From assembly GCA_949751835.1 (NCBI GenBank), contig CATKHK010000062.1, positions 186,001 through 250,000 of the forward strand: 64,000 nt of DNA. Direction: 5' to 3'. Positions 41,201-51,984 of this stretch are shown here, in pieces; the first letter of the stretch is position 1; each line of letters starts with the position of its first letter. The notes under the pieces are model-generated. The model saw only the letters and a program-made list of their open reading frames with translations, ran no database searches and was not told the origin of the DNA. Source of the DNA: Blepharisma japonicum (Eukaryota; Ciliophora; Heterotrichea; Heterotrichida; Blepharismidae). Position numbers and translations under genes: made by a program.

Positions 41201-44200
41201 TATTCAGCTTCTTCTTCTAGCCCTTTTTTCTTCTTTGCACTTAAATCTTTCAAAATGTCTCCAGCAACTCCTGAAATACATTTGCCTAGTAAACTGGTCA
41301 ATTCAGGACGCTTTAGGACTAATTCCGTTAATAGTTTTGTGGGTAATGCTTCAGCATATGGAATTCATTGTGATAATAAATTGACTAATTCAGGCTTTTT
41401 GAAGCAAAAAGGGATCAATTTTTCAATTAATGGAGAAATCTTTGAAGATGGAGGGATTTTGTGGAAAATCAAAGATAAGTTTGTAGTCAAGCCAACTTTC
41501 TCTAAAGCAGAAATCAATGAATGTGGGTCGATTTCTATTTCTGGAGTGATAAGTGAAGCTAACACTTCAAGAGTTTTGTGGATATGCTGTGCTTCAGCTT
41601 TTGGATTAGTCAACAAATTTGTGCAAGCAGTAATCAAAACTTGATTTGTTCGTGTTTGTTGATAATTGTTCAATAATATATGAAGTGTTTCTATATATTT
41701 CGGTCTCAAGTCATGAGCAAATGTATCCAAAGCAGGCGAAATAAGTTCAATAATCCTTTCCAAGCAGTTTTCAGAGCACTCATATTTAGAAATAATTGAA
41801 TTTAAGCATCCCAATGATTTAGTCAAAACTTCTCTTTTGTCCTCTGTTCTTGCCCAATCACAGGTTTGAATTAAAAATAAAACAGCATCTTCTTTATCAT
41901 CAATACACTCTGAAACGTAATTTATTATTTTTTTGTAGCTTTTAAAGACATTGAGGATAAGCTTATGAGGAAGAATTTCCAGAACATTGAAGTGGCTTGT
42001 TTTCAATTTAAAAGGCAAAAGCTCAAGCAAATATCCAAATGTAGGGAGCCTAGAGATATAGATAAATGCAGACTTATTGTATTGACTTGTAGAAAAGCCT
42101 CTTCCTGCACATAGAGCAATACATATATTTGCAGCAGCAATTGGCTTTACGAGTGCTGCGTCTCTGAAGGTTGAATCTTTTGCTAGATTTCGTAAAAGCT
42201 CAGAGTCTGTTCTTACTGCTGGAAATAAGGCAATCAAGCATTCTACTGCTAAAACTCTTATATTTTCTTTCTTTTTAGTGCACAATCCAATCAGGATTTT
42301 TTCAATATCTTCTGCATGTGAAAGGTTTATTGGGTTTCTCTGTTCTTTCAAAGCTTTCAAAAAGCATGGCAGCTTTCTCTTCGCTTCTGATCCCTGCTCA
42401 GGAGCTTTAGGAGCCATATACCCAGGTATCCAGCTTATTTTTGCATAATCCTCATTTATGAATTTTAAAAAAATATCTATAAATTCGTTCAGATTAGAGT
42501 GAAGAGCTTTTGGACAGGCTGCTAAAACTTCACAAAGGTTAATGAAATAATGTGTGTTTGGAGTTGAGTCTCGAAAACTGTTATATTGTTCATAATAATG
42601 GGGGTATTCACTTCTCTCAGGCAATGTGAGTAATAATGGATATAAATTTTTCCAAAGTAAATCTGGATAGGACTTTCCTAAAACTGATAATGAATGAATG
42701 ATGTGAGTCCATAATGGGGAGTATCGATCCCAAAACATGCCTAAAAGGAACAGACAAACTCCTTCAGGATCCTCAGAAACTAAATGCTCAATTCTTTTTA
42801 GATTTGTAACTTTTCCCTTTTCAGTCTCAATTGTTGGACTGTCTTGTGTAATTAGCCAAGCTAAGTTCATAGCTTGACTTGTATGGCAGAGTAGCTGTGC
42901 AGCTGGAATTCTTAGCGTAGGATGTGTAAGATATTTATAAATAGGTGCAACATCCTTAACTTCTTTATTTAGTTCAGACGCAGCCCATAAGATCTCTCCA
43001 TAGATTTCATCATCAGCGATGCTCTTATTGATTGAAAATATTTCTCTTAAAAGAAATTGATTTTTTGTGTTAGAAAATGCTTGTGTATTAAAATCTGTTT
43101 CTGTTAATCTTGCCACTCTTAATCCAAGCCAAATCAAATCTTCATCCTTTTGAAGACTTATCCAATTCTTTAAATTATGAAGATTCCCTGACGATATGGT
43201 ATGATTCTTGAAAACTGTCAACAAAATTTCAAGGGCAAAAACTGCTTTGTCAGTAAGTAAAGCTTTATCTATAAGTTGGTAGATTTCCTTTGAAAATTTT
43301 AATAAGTCAAGTTGAGGATTGTGATTTGAGTATTTCTTTTTTAAAATTGATTCATGGATTTCTCTTTCTGGATGGGGATCATTGAAGTCAACCAGAATAC
43401 CGAGAGCCTCTATAGCTTGCTCTGTGTCTTGCTGCAATAAATATGAAATTTCTTCAATTAAAAATGTGTGATATTTTATGATATAAGCAAGAGTGTCAAA
43501 CTTTTTATTTTCTTTACAAAATTGTATAGATTTTTCATGGATTGATTTTGGAAAGCGATTTCCATTGCATAAAATGGCCCAATCTCTTAAAACATCAAAT
43601 GAGCTTGCTTTAGTGATGCTGTCATATAAAGAGTCAATGTGTTTTTGTTCCAAAGCAATTGCTAAATGTGCCAACTTTGCGGCTTCATAGCATTCCCAAC
43701 TGATTTCAAGAATTTCTTTACAATGAAATTCAGTGGCTGAATACTTTATGATTTCCCATATGTTTGGCCCACAATCTTTCAGTAAATCGCCAAGCACTAT
43801 TGACCCGGCTTTTTTTACCAAAAATGCAAAGCTTTGAGCCGCTAAATGCCTAATTCCTTCATTTTTATGGTTAATCATAGGAATTGCCTTAAAGAGGACA
43901 TCTCTTGGGTTGATTTCTTTGACCGAATATTTCATACAAATGGAAAGGCAATTGAAAATTTCTTCTAATAAGTCAATTCTTTCACATAGCTTAATGAATA
44001 TTGCAAGTAAATTATCAAAAAACTGGGCGAGTTCAGATCTGATTTCTCGAGCCAAAGCTTTTATTACTTGGAGGCCAGAGTTGGGGCAGCCATCAATATT
44101 TTCTTCTATTACTTTTATGACTTTAGGGAGATTATATATGAGCAATGGCAGTGAATTAGCCAATGGCTGAATGGATTTACGAATTGTCTGAAAAGCAGAT

Positions 44201-44334
44201 GACTGGTCATATTCTCTGCTAAGATACTCGCTAAGAGGAACTGGGTTTTCCTGTGATAAATTATTAAAGACGCTAACATCTGCTTGGTTGATTTGTTTTG
44301 TCCTGCTCTTGAATCGGAATCTATTTTCTTTCAT
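38275..44334 (-). CDS. UTP20: UTP20-like component of the small-subunit processome
   Basis: The product is 2019 residues, the largest protein here, read through TGA codons at 41365-41367 and 40495-40497. Nearly all of it is alpha-helical HEAT-type repeats. The N-terminal part has YNLPKVIKVIEENI and MINHKNEGIRHLAAQSFAFL followed by VKKAG, which matches the DRIM region of UTP20. The end carries KLMAVTNPEVAAKLKEKRKI, then KTKLLKKHKIFKFAPHKKVK, matching the VTNPDVAAKRK motif and basic tail of UTP20. UTP20 is a nucleolar scaffold in 18S rRNA processing within the U3 processome. It is shorter than the human (2785) and yeast (2493) proteins, with length missing from the solenoid. Identity rests on both ends. 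Confidence 0.85.
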
Positions 44335-44433
44335 ATTGATCCCAATTTATTATGTTAATTTAGGCTCATAAGATTAAAATTAAGTTCATAAAACTCCATA
44401 AATTTTCAATTAATTTTAAAAAATTTTTTAACT

Positions 44434-44985
44434 ATGAGAGGACAAAAACTTAACCGAACCCCTCAGAAGTCCTTTACATTGAAACAAGAATTTTTGAAAG
44501 AGTCACCTTATTTATCTCCAAATACATCTTGAAATCCGAAAAAAGAAGAGTATAAATTCTTTTTAGATGCAACCCATAAGCGAACTAAGATGCAATATAA
44601 CAATGAAGTACTCCAGACATATGTGCATGGAAACTGAAACATCAGAGGACACAAATTGAAATCAATAATTAAAGATGATTGAAAAAGCAATACCCCTCAA
44701 GCAATTGGATCTATACACTTTAATTTAAGGAGAAAAAGTGTTGCTTACTCACCATCACCTCCTGCAAAAACCCATACTAGAGCAAGCTCTGCTGATTCGA
44801 ATGCTTTGGAAGATTTAGGGTGCTTCGATTATATTACGTATACGTTTCAGTCTCCTCAACGAGCTGGAACTTCGAGCGCAAAACGAAGAAAGGTTATTCA
44901 TAGAGTATTTACCCCGTCATCGCATATTACTTGCATTCCTTTTTTGCCAGATCCTGGTACAAAGTCGTTAGGACTTCAGACATAA
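44434..44985 (+). CDS. Small protein of unknown function with three in-frame TGA codons
   Basis: The product is 183 residues once TGA is read as Trp (in NTSWNPKKEEY, VHGNWNIRGH and IKDDWKSNTP). With the standard code it would be broken into pieces, so it is easy to miss. The frame runs from ATG 44434 to TAA 44985. The protein is basic and polar, with HGNWNIRGHKLKSIIKDDW in the middle, a Ser/Pro stretch (AYSPSPPAKTHTRASSADS) and a C-terminal half with DLGCFDYITYTFQSPQRAG. No family is recognised. It is divergent from UTP20, with 99 bp between start codons, so the two may share a promoter region. Confidence 0.75.
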
Positions 44986-45235
44986 ATCCGAAATATCAAT
45001 CTTATGTATTAAATATATTGATTAAATTAAATAAATCTTTTATTTCTAACTAAAGAAGTGAGAAATTGATATTTTATAAAGCATTCTTGTTATCTTAAAT
45101 TTATTAATTTTAGCAAATGAAATCTTTATGATAATATTTATACTATTCTAATATCAATTTACTCCTTAAAGAACTATTGAAGCATAAAACACGATAAAAC
45201 AAACACAAAATAATTTTCTATGCAAATAATTTTAT

Positions 45236-45781
45236 TTAATTACTTTTCATTTGAGTTAATCTGATTTCAGTGTTAATTCTTTTCATTCTCTCCTTTTTCA
45301 ATCTGTCTTCAAGTTCTTTAATATAAATTTGAACAGCTGGATCAGTTGTTCTTGCCTTGGCTTTATTATTGTTTAATAATTTATTTAAATCGCACTGACT
45401 TTGATTTTCTCCAATGATTTTTTTAACTTCTTTTGGTTTTATTGGAGAACTTAAGTTGCGTTTAATTTTTTTAGGTGAAGAAGACACACTTTTTCTTATT
45501 CTTACTAATGATTTTTGTTGGCTAAAGCTGGGAGTACGATTTAAAGTGCGATCAGTCAGTGCATGGTTTATATTTTTGGTCTTATCATTAAGACTTTGGT
45601 TGAATGTTTTAGAATAAATAGACTTTGAGTAATCATTTCCGTTTGGAAATAAGGGCCTATAGAGATCAAAATCTCTTGTAGAGAAGGTTCCTAAGGTATT
45701 GTAAAATTGATAAGACCTTGACTGTTCTTGCTTAACTCTCTGCTGCCAAGCAAGATGCTCAGATTGGTATGTAAGAGACAT
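45236..45781 (-). CDS. Hypothetical protein with a C-terminal helix
   Basis: The product is 181 residues. It begins MSLTYQSEHLAWQQRVKQEQ and has a polar, basic centre with Ser-Ser-Pro and Lys-rich runs (RKSVSSSPKKIKRNLSSPIK). The last 35 residues form a charged coiled coil (IYIKELEDRLKKERMKRI). The layout of conserved short N-terminus, disordered basic middle and terminal helix is common in ciliate cytoskeletal proteins, but there is no diagnostic motif. It ends in TAA, and the next gene upstream on the same strand ends 43 bp away. Confidence 0.65.
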   Translation of the reverse strand: MSLTYQSEHLAWQQRVKQEQSRSYQFYNTLGTFSTRDFDLYRPLFPNGNDYSKSIYSKTFNQSLNDKTKNINHALTDRTLNRTPSFSQQKSLVRIRKSVSSSPKKIKRNLSSPIKPKEVKKIIGENQSQCDLNKLLNNNKAKARTTDPAVQIYIKELEDRLKKERMKRINTEIRLTQMKSN

Positions 45782-45824
45782 TATTATTTCTAAAAATTAA
45801 TGGTATGCATGAATATGGCTTTTG

Positions 45825-47009
45825 TTAATTGTTGGAAATAATGACATAAGGAGTTTCTTTCTTGGTCATAATCGACTTCGCAGCCATAAATGTTGCAGAG
45901 CCCTTCGAAGGGTCCAATTTTTCTTGCTTAATTTGGATCTTTTCTTTTTCGTTAAGTTTTTTCTGTTTATTTTTACCTGGTTTTTGGTTGTGGAAAGCAT
46001 AGCATTGATCTCTGAACGCTTGCTTTTTAGTGAGAAGTCTTCCTTTTGCGTCTCTATAATCCTTATCTTCCTCTTCTTCGGAGACTTTATCTTTTGATCT
46101 TCCAAAATAAAACTTTTTATTTAATTCTCCTCTTTCTCTTAATAAAGCTAAACATCCAGCTAGTCCTCGGTCAATTTTTGGCTCTTCTTTAATTACTGGT
46201 TCGATTTTATTATTTTCTTCTTTGGCTTTATTATTGATTTCAGAATTGTTGGCTTGAATAGTTGATGAAGAGCTTCCTTTAATTCTTTCAGTAGGAAGAG
46301 TGATATTTGACACTGAGACTGTTCCATCTCTTGCATCTTTTAATGTCAAATTTAAATTCCTAGGTTGAATTGGTTGAACTGAGCTTAAAAATTGTGAAGT
46401 TTCTGTGTATTCTTCGCCTTCTTGAGTCATTGGGGTTTCTACATTAGTCACATTTATTCGGTTTGCTTTATTTAGTGATTTTTGCAAGCTCTTATGTAAG
46501 TCTTCATCTTCATCTTCACCTATTACACTTGAAAGCTTTATTTGTTTTCTTGCTTCTATATACTTTTCTTGCCTCTCTGTTCGTGAGCCTTCTAAAAAGT
46601 CCATGGCTCTTGCTCTCTTTTTAGGAGGCTTAAAGTCTTGGTATTCTTTGGCAACACTTTTTTTAACATCAAGTGAAGTAGTGCCTTGAATTTTGGATTC
46701 TTCTTTAGAAGGAGGCTTAAAATTCCCAGATTGGTCAAGAGAAAATCCTTCTTCTTTAATAGAGGGATCATCATATTTTGAAAGAAGTGTTTTAGACTCA
46801 GAATCATCATATGAATGGTTAATTCCTTTGGTTTTTGCTATTTGCTTTATTTTTTGATTAGTCTTTGCCCGATTCAGAGCTTCAAGATGAGGGTTTATCA
46901 AGAGTTCTTCATTTTCATCTGTAATGGAAGAATCAGCAAGTATAAGTTCCATTTCTTCACCTTCATCAAGATGATCTAATTTGTGCTTAACTCTAAACCC
47001 TGATGACAT
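45825..47009 (-). CDS. SART1: SART1/Snu66-like tri-snRNP protein
   Basis: The product is 394 residues. The C-terminal part carries the family blocks: GLAGCLALLRERGELNK, then YRDAKGRLLTKKQAFRDQCY followed by AFHNQKPGKNKQKK, and at the very end ETPYVIISNN, like the TPYIVLSG end of SART1. The N-terminal half is acidic and charged, with ELILADSSITDENEE and FKPPKKRARAMDFLEGS. SART1/Snu66 is a component of the U4/U6.U5 tri-snRNP and helps load it for spliceosome activation, with splicing-linked nuclear location. It is about half the length of human SART1 (800), lacking most of the N-terminal region. It is of interest in a cell whose introns are 15-16 nt. Confidence 0.85.
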   Translation of the reverse strand: MSSGFRVKHKLDHLDEGEEMELILADSSITDENEELLINPHLEALNRAKTNQKIKQIAKTKGINHSYDDSESKTLLSKYDDPSIKEEGFSLDQSGNFKPPSKEESKIQGTTSLDVKKSVAKEYQDFKPPKKRARAMDFLEGSRTERQEKYIEARKQIKLSSVIGEDEDEDLHKSLQKSLNKANRINVTNVETPMTQEGEEYTETSQFLSSVQPIQPRNLNLTLKDARDGTVSVSNITLPTERIKGSSSSTIQANNSEINNKAKEENNKIEPVIKEEPKIDRGLAGCLALLRERGELNKKFYFGRSKDKVSEEEEDKDYRDAKGRLLTKKQAFRDQCYAFHNQKPGKNKQKKLNEKEKIQIKQEKLDPSKGSATFMAAKSIMTKKETPYVIISNN

Positions 47010-47230
47010 ATTTAGATTATTGCATTAAATTTCTAATTTAAACTGAATATGCTAATCCTAATAAGAAATTAAAGTCTTATCGTCCATACTTCAATAATTA
47101 CTGAAATCTATAATTTAAAACTAAAACTATTCGCGATCGGGATTTTATTAATAAAGATATCTTGATATTCATTCATATAACGCAATCTCATCAAATTAAA
47201 TTGGATTGTTTCAAGTTAAAAGACTTAACT

Positions 47231-47572
47231 TTAGAGTTTATAGCCTTGCTGTTTGAGGACTTCATCAGCTTTGAGTTGATCTTCCCATGGAATGCGCATT
47301 TCATAGTCCCCTTTAGCAATAAGTGCATTCTTTCTTGATCTAGCTATAAGAGGTTGATAGTGGCGTCTATATCCCCACATTTTCATATCTTCTCTCGCTT
47401 TTTTCTCATCTGGTCGGACTCTGTCCAAAAATGCCAAGGTACGTTGCGCGCTGCTACGATTGTACCAATAGACACTGTAAAAGCATAAAAAGAGGAGGAA
47501 GAAGTTGTATCCTCTGGTCTTCCTAATCATCCAAGAGTGATGCTTCTTATAAAGAGTATGCCAATAAACCAT
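47231..47572 (-). CDS. Small single-pass membrane protein, unknown
   Basis: The product is 113 residues. It starts MVYWHTLYKKHHSWMIRKTR, has one hydrophobic segment YNFFLLFLCFYSVYWYNRS (about residues 22-40) and a basic C-terminal domain with KMWGYRRHYQPLIARSRK and IPWEDQLKADEVLKQQGYKL. Small one-helix proteins rich in Tyr, Trp and Arg are often mitochondrial complex subunits, and this could be one, but no family is recognised. The ATG at 47572 is preferred; an in-frame upstream TTG exists but not an ATG. Confidence 0.65.
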   Translation of the reverse strand: MVYWHTLYKKHHSWMIRKTRGYNFFLLFLCFYSVYWYNRSSAQRTLAFLDRVRPDEKKAREDMKMWGYRRHYQPLIARSRKNALIAKGDYEMRIPWEDQLKADEVLKQQGYKL

Positions 47573-47747
47573 TTTATTGATTATCCTTCGATTAAATATT
47601 TTCAAGATAAGATATTTAACTTCAGATAGATTCTAATTATTAGTTGAAGATGAATTATTATATTTTTAAATTATTATTTAATGAAGCTAAGGCTGATCAT
47701 ATAGTAAATTATGATATGATATAAACATCATGAATTTAGAATAATAA

Positions 47748-48191
47748 ATGGAATCAATAGAAGAAACACTTAAACTTAGAGGAATTAGGCATGAAGAGCA
47801 AACAACTGTGAACTGGTTTGATGAGAAGTGGCTTAAAGACAACATTTTAGATAACAAAACTATTATGAACTACTTTTATTTTTCTATCTTTTATGATAAA
47901 GCAGCAAATAATGAAAAATGCAGAGAAGATTTAGCGAGATTAAAGAATTTAGTCGGCTTAGAATATGTATTAGACCACTCAATTCCTGAATTAGGAATTT
48001 TTCATATTAAGAAGCAATATAGACACAATGACAGAAGAGTAACTACTCTGGCTCTTTATTATGTTGTGGCTGGGAAAATTTATGAAGCTCCTTCGATTAA
48101 TAAGATATTAACGACAAGAATGAGGAATTTTGCTTTCAATTTAGATGCTTCTTTAAAATTTTTATCAAAATATGCAAAACAAACTGATTAA
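47748..48191 (+). CDS. MED6: Mediator complex subunit 6
   Basis: The product is 147 residues. It matches the MED6 core: VNWFDEKWL, NYFYFSIFYDKAANNEKCRE, then LVGLEYVLDH, LGIFHIKKQYRHNDRRVTTL with ALYYVVAGKIYEAPSINKIL, and a final helix. In the family the wording is FYDRTCNNE, VGIEYILLH, FIIRKQ and YYIIAGVIYQAP. MED6 sits in the head module of Mediator, the coactivator that links transcription factors to RNA polymerase II. Only the conserved core is present, with no C-terminal extension. The start is the first ATG, and the gene diverges from the small membrane protein gene by 175 bp. Confidence 0.92.
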   Translation: MESIEETLKLRGIRHEEQTTVNWFDEKWLKDNILDNKTIMNYFYFSIFYDKAANNEKCREDLARLKNLVGLEYVLDHSIPELGIFHIKKQYRHNDRRVTTLALYYVVAGKIYEAPSINKILTTRMRNFAFNLDASLKFLSKYAKQTD

Positions 48192-49091
48192 AATTAAAAT
48201 AAAATAAAATCAAAATTCGACAATAATTATTTGAAATGTTTAGAAATTTGCATTTCCCCTAAAAATAATTAATAAGACAAATAGTAAAAAATTTTTTTTA
48301 TATCGCAAATAAAAAAATTTAACTATCAAGCATATTTTAATCAGTATCTGCTTATTAAACTGCAATTAAATCTTTTTATTGAAAATATTTTTTGAGTTTA
48401 CCAAATTTCTTTATTATACTTATAATAAAATTTAGATTGAGATTATTTAACAATATTTGTATGAAGTTTGAAGACAAAAGATTGCTATTTTAAACTATAA
48501 TTAATAAAAGGAAGTGAGCATAGTGCATCCCATCTCAATGACAGGCTATAATTATTGTTAGAATTTGCATAGCCCCTTTTTTATTGGCCAAGCTTCCTTG
48601 CATATATCTATAGCCTAAATTGTTTCAAATAATAAGTGCAATTTCTTCCATGAAGATGATAAAAAATAGCTAGTCTTGGGTAGCATGATCTCACTCTTTT
48701 GAAGTCAACAAATTGATTTGGCTTCTGGATTGAATTTTTCGCTTGCTTACTATTTCTTTTGAGCGATTTATCCCTCTTTATTAACTAAAGGATCAATTCC
48801 AATCTTGTAATCAAAGGACTTTAGTAAAACAAATCGCTACTTGTGTAAGAATAATAAGTATGCAAAATCATTTCTGATATCAATTGCTGAGAGATCACAA
48901 TTCTTGGAGAAGGTTGAAACTTTTGGTGGGGGCTTTTATCACTAAAATATATAGGGCACAATTTTGGCTGAACTTGAGCTATAGTGCTACTATTTCAGAA
49001 GCGTTATAATCGCTATCAGGACTCGCCATTAATCAGTTGCATTCCTTAATGCAGCATTTAAAATAGCCAGCATCTTCCATCTTACCAAATA
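48192..49091. other. Intergenic stretch with unexplained coding-like frames
   Basis: The left half (48192-48640) is very AT-rich and shows nothing. From about 48670 to 49010 the plus strand looks more like coding DNA. One frame starts with ATG at 48685 (MISLFWSQQIDLASGLNFSL) and runs to 48945 with a single TAA at 48808-48810. An overlapping frame is open for about 75 codons from 48781 to 49009. No normal 15-16 nt intron joins either into a gene, and no ATG-to-stop gene could be fixed. It may be a decayed host gene or one with an unusual intron. Confidence 0.35.
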
Positions 49092-49538
49092 ATGGATGCG
49101 GCTTATGAAAGCAGGAGATTTGTCTGTGAAACCTGCAAGAGAAGATTTAGCAGAAAGCAATTGCTCACAAGGCATATGGCATCGCATAGTGATGCAAGAC
49201 CTTTGCAATGTGAAGCATGCCCCAAAACCTACAAATACACCAAGAACCTTACTCGACACGTTAAGTCAAAGCACTTCAGTGAGTGGCTTTACAAGGAAAA
49301 GTCAAGGGTCTCTAGGAAATGTAAAGAAGAAGATATAGATATCGGCAAATTCCTAGCATTTCATGATGCAGAGATTTCCAAGATGAAAGAATCTGACCGC
49401 GAAGAGGGATGAAATCAAAGGGAAGAAGCATCCAGAAGATCTGCGGGATCAGAGCACGTAGCAAACGCTTATGCGAAAGGCATGAATCTCAGTCAGTACG
49501 AAAACGTACTCAAAAAAGAATTAAAAAGTTCAGATTAA
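49092..49538 (+). CDS. Two-finger C2H2 zinc finger protein
   Basis: The product is 148 residues, read through TGA at 49410-49412. Two classical fingers lie in tandem at about residues 11-60: CETCKRRFSRKQLLTRHMAS-H and CEACPKTYKYTKNLTRHVKS, each C-x2-C-x12-H-x3/4-H, joined by a linker SDARPLQ that is shorter than the usual TGEKP type. The C-terminal 85 residues are charged and helical (KCKEEDIDIGKFLAFHDAEI; VANAYAKGMNLSQYENVLKK). It is likely a nucleic-acid-binding regulator, but C2H2 fingers in ciliates can also bind RNA or protein. The gene is richer in G and C than the large AT-rich gaps on either side. Confidence 0.88.
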
Positions 49539-50622
49539 ATCATATAAACTTATAAGCATAATCTTTCAACTAAAAGTATCCCCCCTTCATTCACCCCAAG
49601 GCTTTTAAGTTGAGTGTTCATGTAATTTCAGGTATTATTTTATGTTTAGCTTAAGTGAAAGATTTTATTTTGCGGGTTTTTTTGGAAAAATACATTCAAC
49701 AAACTAAATGCACCATTAAGAATAATATTTCGCATTGGAATTAAGAGCAAAAATGAAACTTATTTAATCTAAATTTTTCATAAATTTTTGCTTATCGCTA
49801 TAGTATCATGGCATACAGTAGATTACAACTAGTAGTGGTGATATATCAAATTTAATGTTAGAGTTGTCTATTATCCCACTAAATAATTCGAAATTTTGTT
49901 ATCTTAAGTAAGAATAAACCCTATTGGAAACTGATGGTAAGCATTTTTTAAATAGTAGCTTAATTACAAATTATTGTTACATATTTTATTTAAAATATTT
50001 AGTTTAAGTTTTAGCTATACTATGCTAAAAATTATGCTTGCACTGATATTTGAGTATAAGCATTATAATATTTTGCAAACCAAGTATATTATATGCTTAG
50101 AACTAGAGTTTTTCAAAATAGCTTATACTTTAATTAATCATTATACCTTAAGCCGAAAGAATTAAGGATGAAAAAAATCCCAATCTCCTCTCCAATAAAA
50201 GCTTCAGATAACACGCATCATCTAAAATATTAAATCTTCTTTTGCCCATTTATAAATTGAATTATTTTATTTATTAAGAGTATGTACTGCAATTAAAATA
50301 AGAAGAGCACCAGCTATAGAATCTATATGCTCTCAAATCCCATGGTGCGTTCACAAAATAGTATCATTAAATTCAAAGTATTTGATCATATAATCTGAAC
50401 TAAAAGACTAGAACTCAGTAATCTTGAGTATAACAAATATGAATAATTAAAACAAATACTATTTTTCATAATATCTAATACAATTTTATTTTAATTCATA
50501 AAATTATTATTTAGCATAACGAATTAGATAAGTCTATCTTCAATTCTTTTATTGAAATTATAAGCAATTGGGTTTATTACTCAAAGAATTAATTTTTTCT
50601 AAATTTAAAAAAGATTGTTAGG
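49539..50622. other. Large AT-rich intergenic stretch
   Basis: These 1084 bp are the longest gap in the window. I see no coding-like frame; a 63-codon frame at 49974-50165 is built of hydrophobic AT-rich codons and looks like chance. A short frame ATG 50168 to TAA gives 21 residues only. There is no tRNA, rRNA, telomeric repeat or clear inverted repeat. The right end is the 3' flank of the ribosomal protein gene. Confidence 0.5.
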
Positions 50623-51354
50623 TTAGAGCATTCTTAAAACCAAATTGTTAATCTTCTTTTCTCTGTTTCCCCAATCTCCTCCTTGAATATAAGAAGTCCT
50701 CTTGTGGCTGAATCCTCCTTTAGGTGATGAAAGTTTGTATCTCCATAAGAGGCTATTGACTTCTTTAAAGTGTGGTCCGCAGGTAGCTAACTCAGTTACT
50801 ACATCTTCAGCGCAAACAATTTTGAATTTTCCTAATTCTTTTTCAATCTGAGCATTGTCATAGAGAGGGATTCTGCTTTTATTAATCTTCAAGTATCCTC
50901 TCTTATAGACAAGCTTCTGTATGGTTTCCCTTGATGGGTAGCCATAGGTAACCCAAGGTTCCACAAGCTTGAGCATGTTTTTGGTAGCTTTGTTATTCTT
51001 AATCAAAACTGCACTGTGGAGTTGAATAAGTCTAAACAGCTTAAGAACTGACCTGACCTTAGGAGGACATCTGTTGATACCTTTGATTCTGATTGCAAGA
51101 ATCACTTTTGGCTCAGGCTCCACCCAGTAATCTCTGCTTTCATTGGCTGTTTGTTGGTTTTCTTGGCTAAGGACCTGAGATGCAACATAATCTTTAAGAT
51201 GCTTTTCAGATCTTTCAAGAGCTTCTTGAGTTGCTGCTGCACGATATTGCTCAGCTTGAGCTTTGGCTTCAGATTTTGCAGCATCATTAGCAGCAATTCT
51301 GCTTCTGAGCTTCTGAAGTGCTTCAGGGACCTTCTTAGCCTCTTTCTTAACCAT
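50623..51354 (-). CDS. RPL7: Ribosomal protein uL30 (eukaryotic L7)
   Basis: The product is 243 residues (human 248). Signature blocks: KVILAIRIKGINRCPPKVRS and VLKLFRLIQLHSAVLIKNNK, then LKLVEPWVTYGYPSRETIQK, LVYKRGYLKINKSRIPLYDN and the end NSLLWRYKLSSPKGGFSHKR with IQGGDWGNREKKINNL. It is a large-subunit ribosomal protein that contacts 5S and 28S rRNA. The basic N-terminal helix is the eukaryotic extension. The start codon is only 17 bp from the start codon of the L7Ae-like gene on the other strand, so the promoter is either extremely short or overlaps the neighbouring gene. Confidence 0.97.
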   Translation of the reverse strand: MVKKEAKKVPEALQKLRSRIAANDAAKSEAKAQAEQYRAAATQEALERSEKHLKDYVASQVLSQENQQTANESRDYWVEPEPKVILAIRIKGINRCPPKVRSVLKLFRLIQLHSAVLIKNNKATKNMLKLVEPWVTYGYPSRETIQKLVYKRGYLKINKSRIPLYDNAQIEKELGKFKIVCAEDVVTELATCGPHFKEVNSLLWRYKLSSPKGGFSHKRTSYIQGGDWGNREKKINNLVLRML

Positions 51355-51371
51355 AAATATGGATTATTACA

Positions 51372-51884
51372 ATGGATAGATCAAAGTCATATAAACTTAA
51401 AGCAATTTTTGCTAACCCGTGGCAGGTAGCATGGCCTGAGATAGGTAAAGAGCAAACTATGCAGCTGATGAACGCACTTTGAAAAGAATTCCAACAAAAT
51501 GCGATGCCAGAAATAAGAGTGGAGGTGAAAAGGCAAAAAATTGAAAATGCGAATATGATAAATTATAGTAAAAATCAACTGATTTTAGGAATCAACAAAA
51601 TTGTGGAAAATATTGATAAGATTGATTGCGTGGTAATGATGAGGAGTGATGCAAATGAGTCTATTCTTGAGCCATTGCTAATTTTGTGCAGGAATAAAGA
51701 AGTCAAAGTAATATCAGCCAGCTACGAGCTAGGTATAGAAAAATTAAGAGATATTACAGGTGTAAAAAGGTTAGCAGCTTTCGCTCTGCCTAAAATCCAT
51801 TGCTTTAAGCTAACTAGACTTTTGATTGACCAATTTCAGCCCAAACTAACACAAAGTAACCATTTAAAACCAAAATCCAAATAA
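51372..51884 (+). CDS. L7Ae-like protein, possible RNase P/MRP subunit (Rpp38/Pop3-like)
   Basis: The product is 170 residues, read through TGA at 51480-51482 (MNALWKEFQ). The core has the L7Ae/L30e alpha-beta-alpha fold wording: NQLILGINKIVENIDKIDCV, VMMRSDANESILEPLLILCR, NKEVKVISASYELGIEKLRD and GVKRLAAFALPK. In Rpp38 the corresponding parts read VGVNEVTRALER, VLVCKSVKP and GLKCVLALAFKK. The family binds kink-turn RNA. The N-terminal leader KLKAIFANPWQVAWPEI also resembles RNase P/MRP proteins. Assignment to Rpp38/Pop3 is a best guess; the fold itself is more certain. It is divergent from uL30 across 17 bp. Confidence 0.75.
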
Positions 51885-51984
51885 TTATAAATTGAATTAC
51901 ATTAATATTTAATCAATATATCTATATGAAATATCTCTTTTCTAAGAATTATTTGATTTTTATGGCTAATCATTATAATTATTC

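Noticed and set aside
38275-44334. Three separate genes in the UTP20 region
   Set aside because: The pieces are in one frame, separated only by TGA codons, and together give UTP20-like ends.
49974-50165. 63-codon frame in the 1.1-kb gap
   Set aside because: AT-rich low-complexity wording and no coding signal; probably chance.
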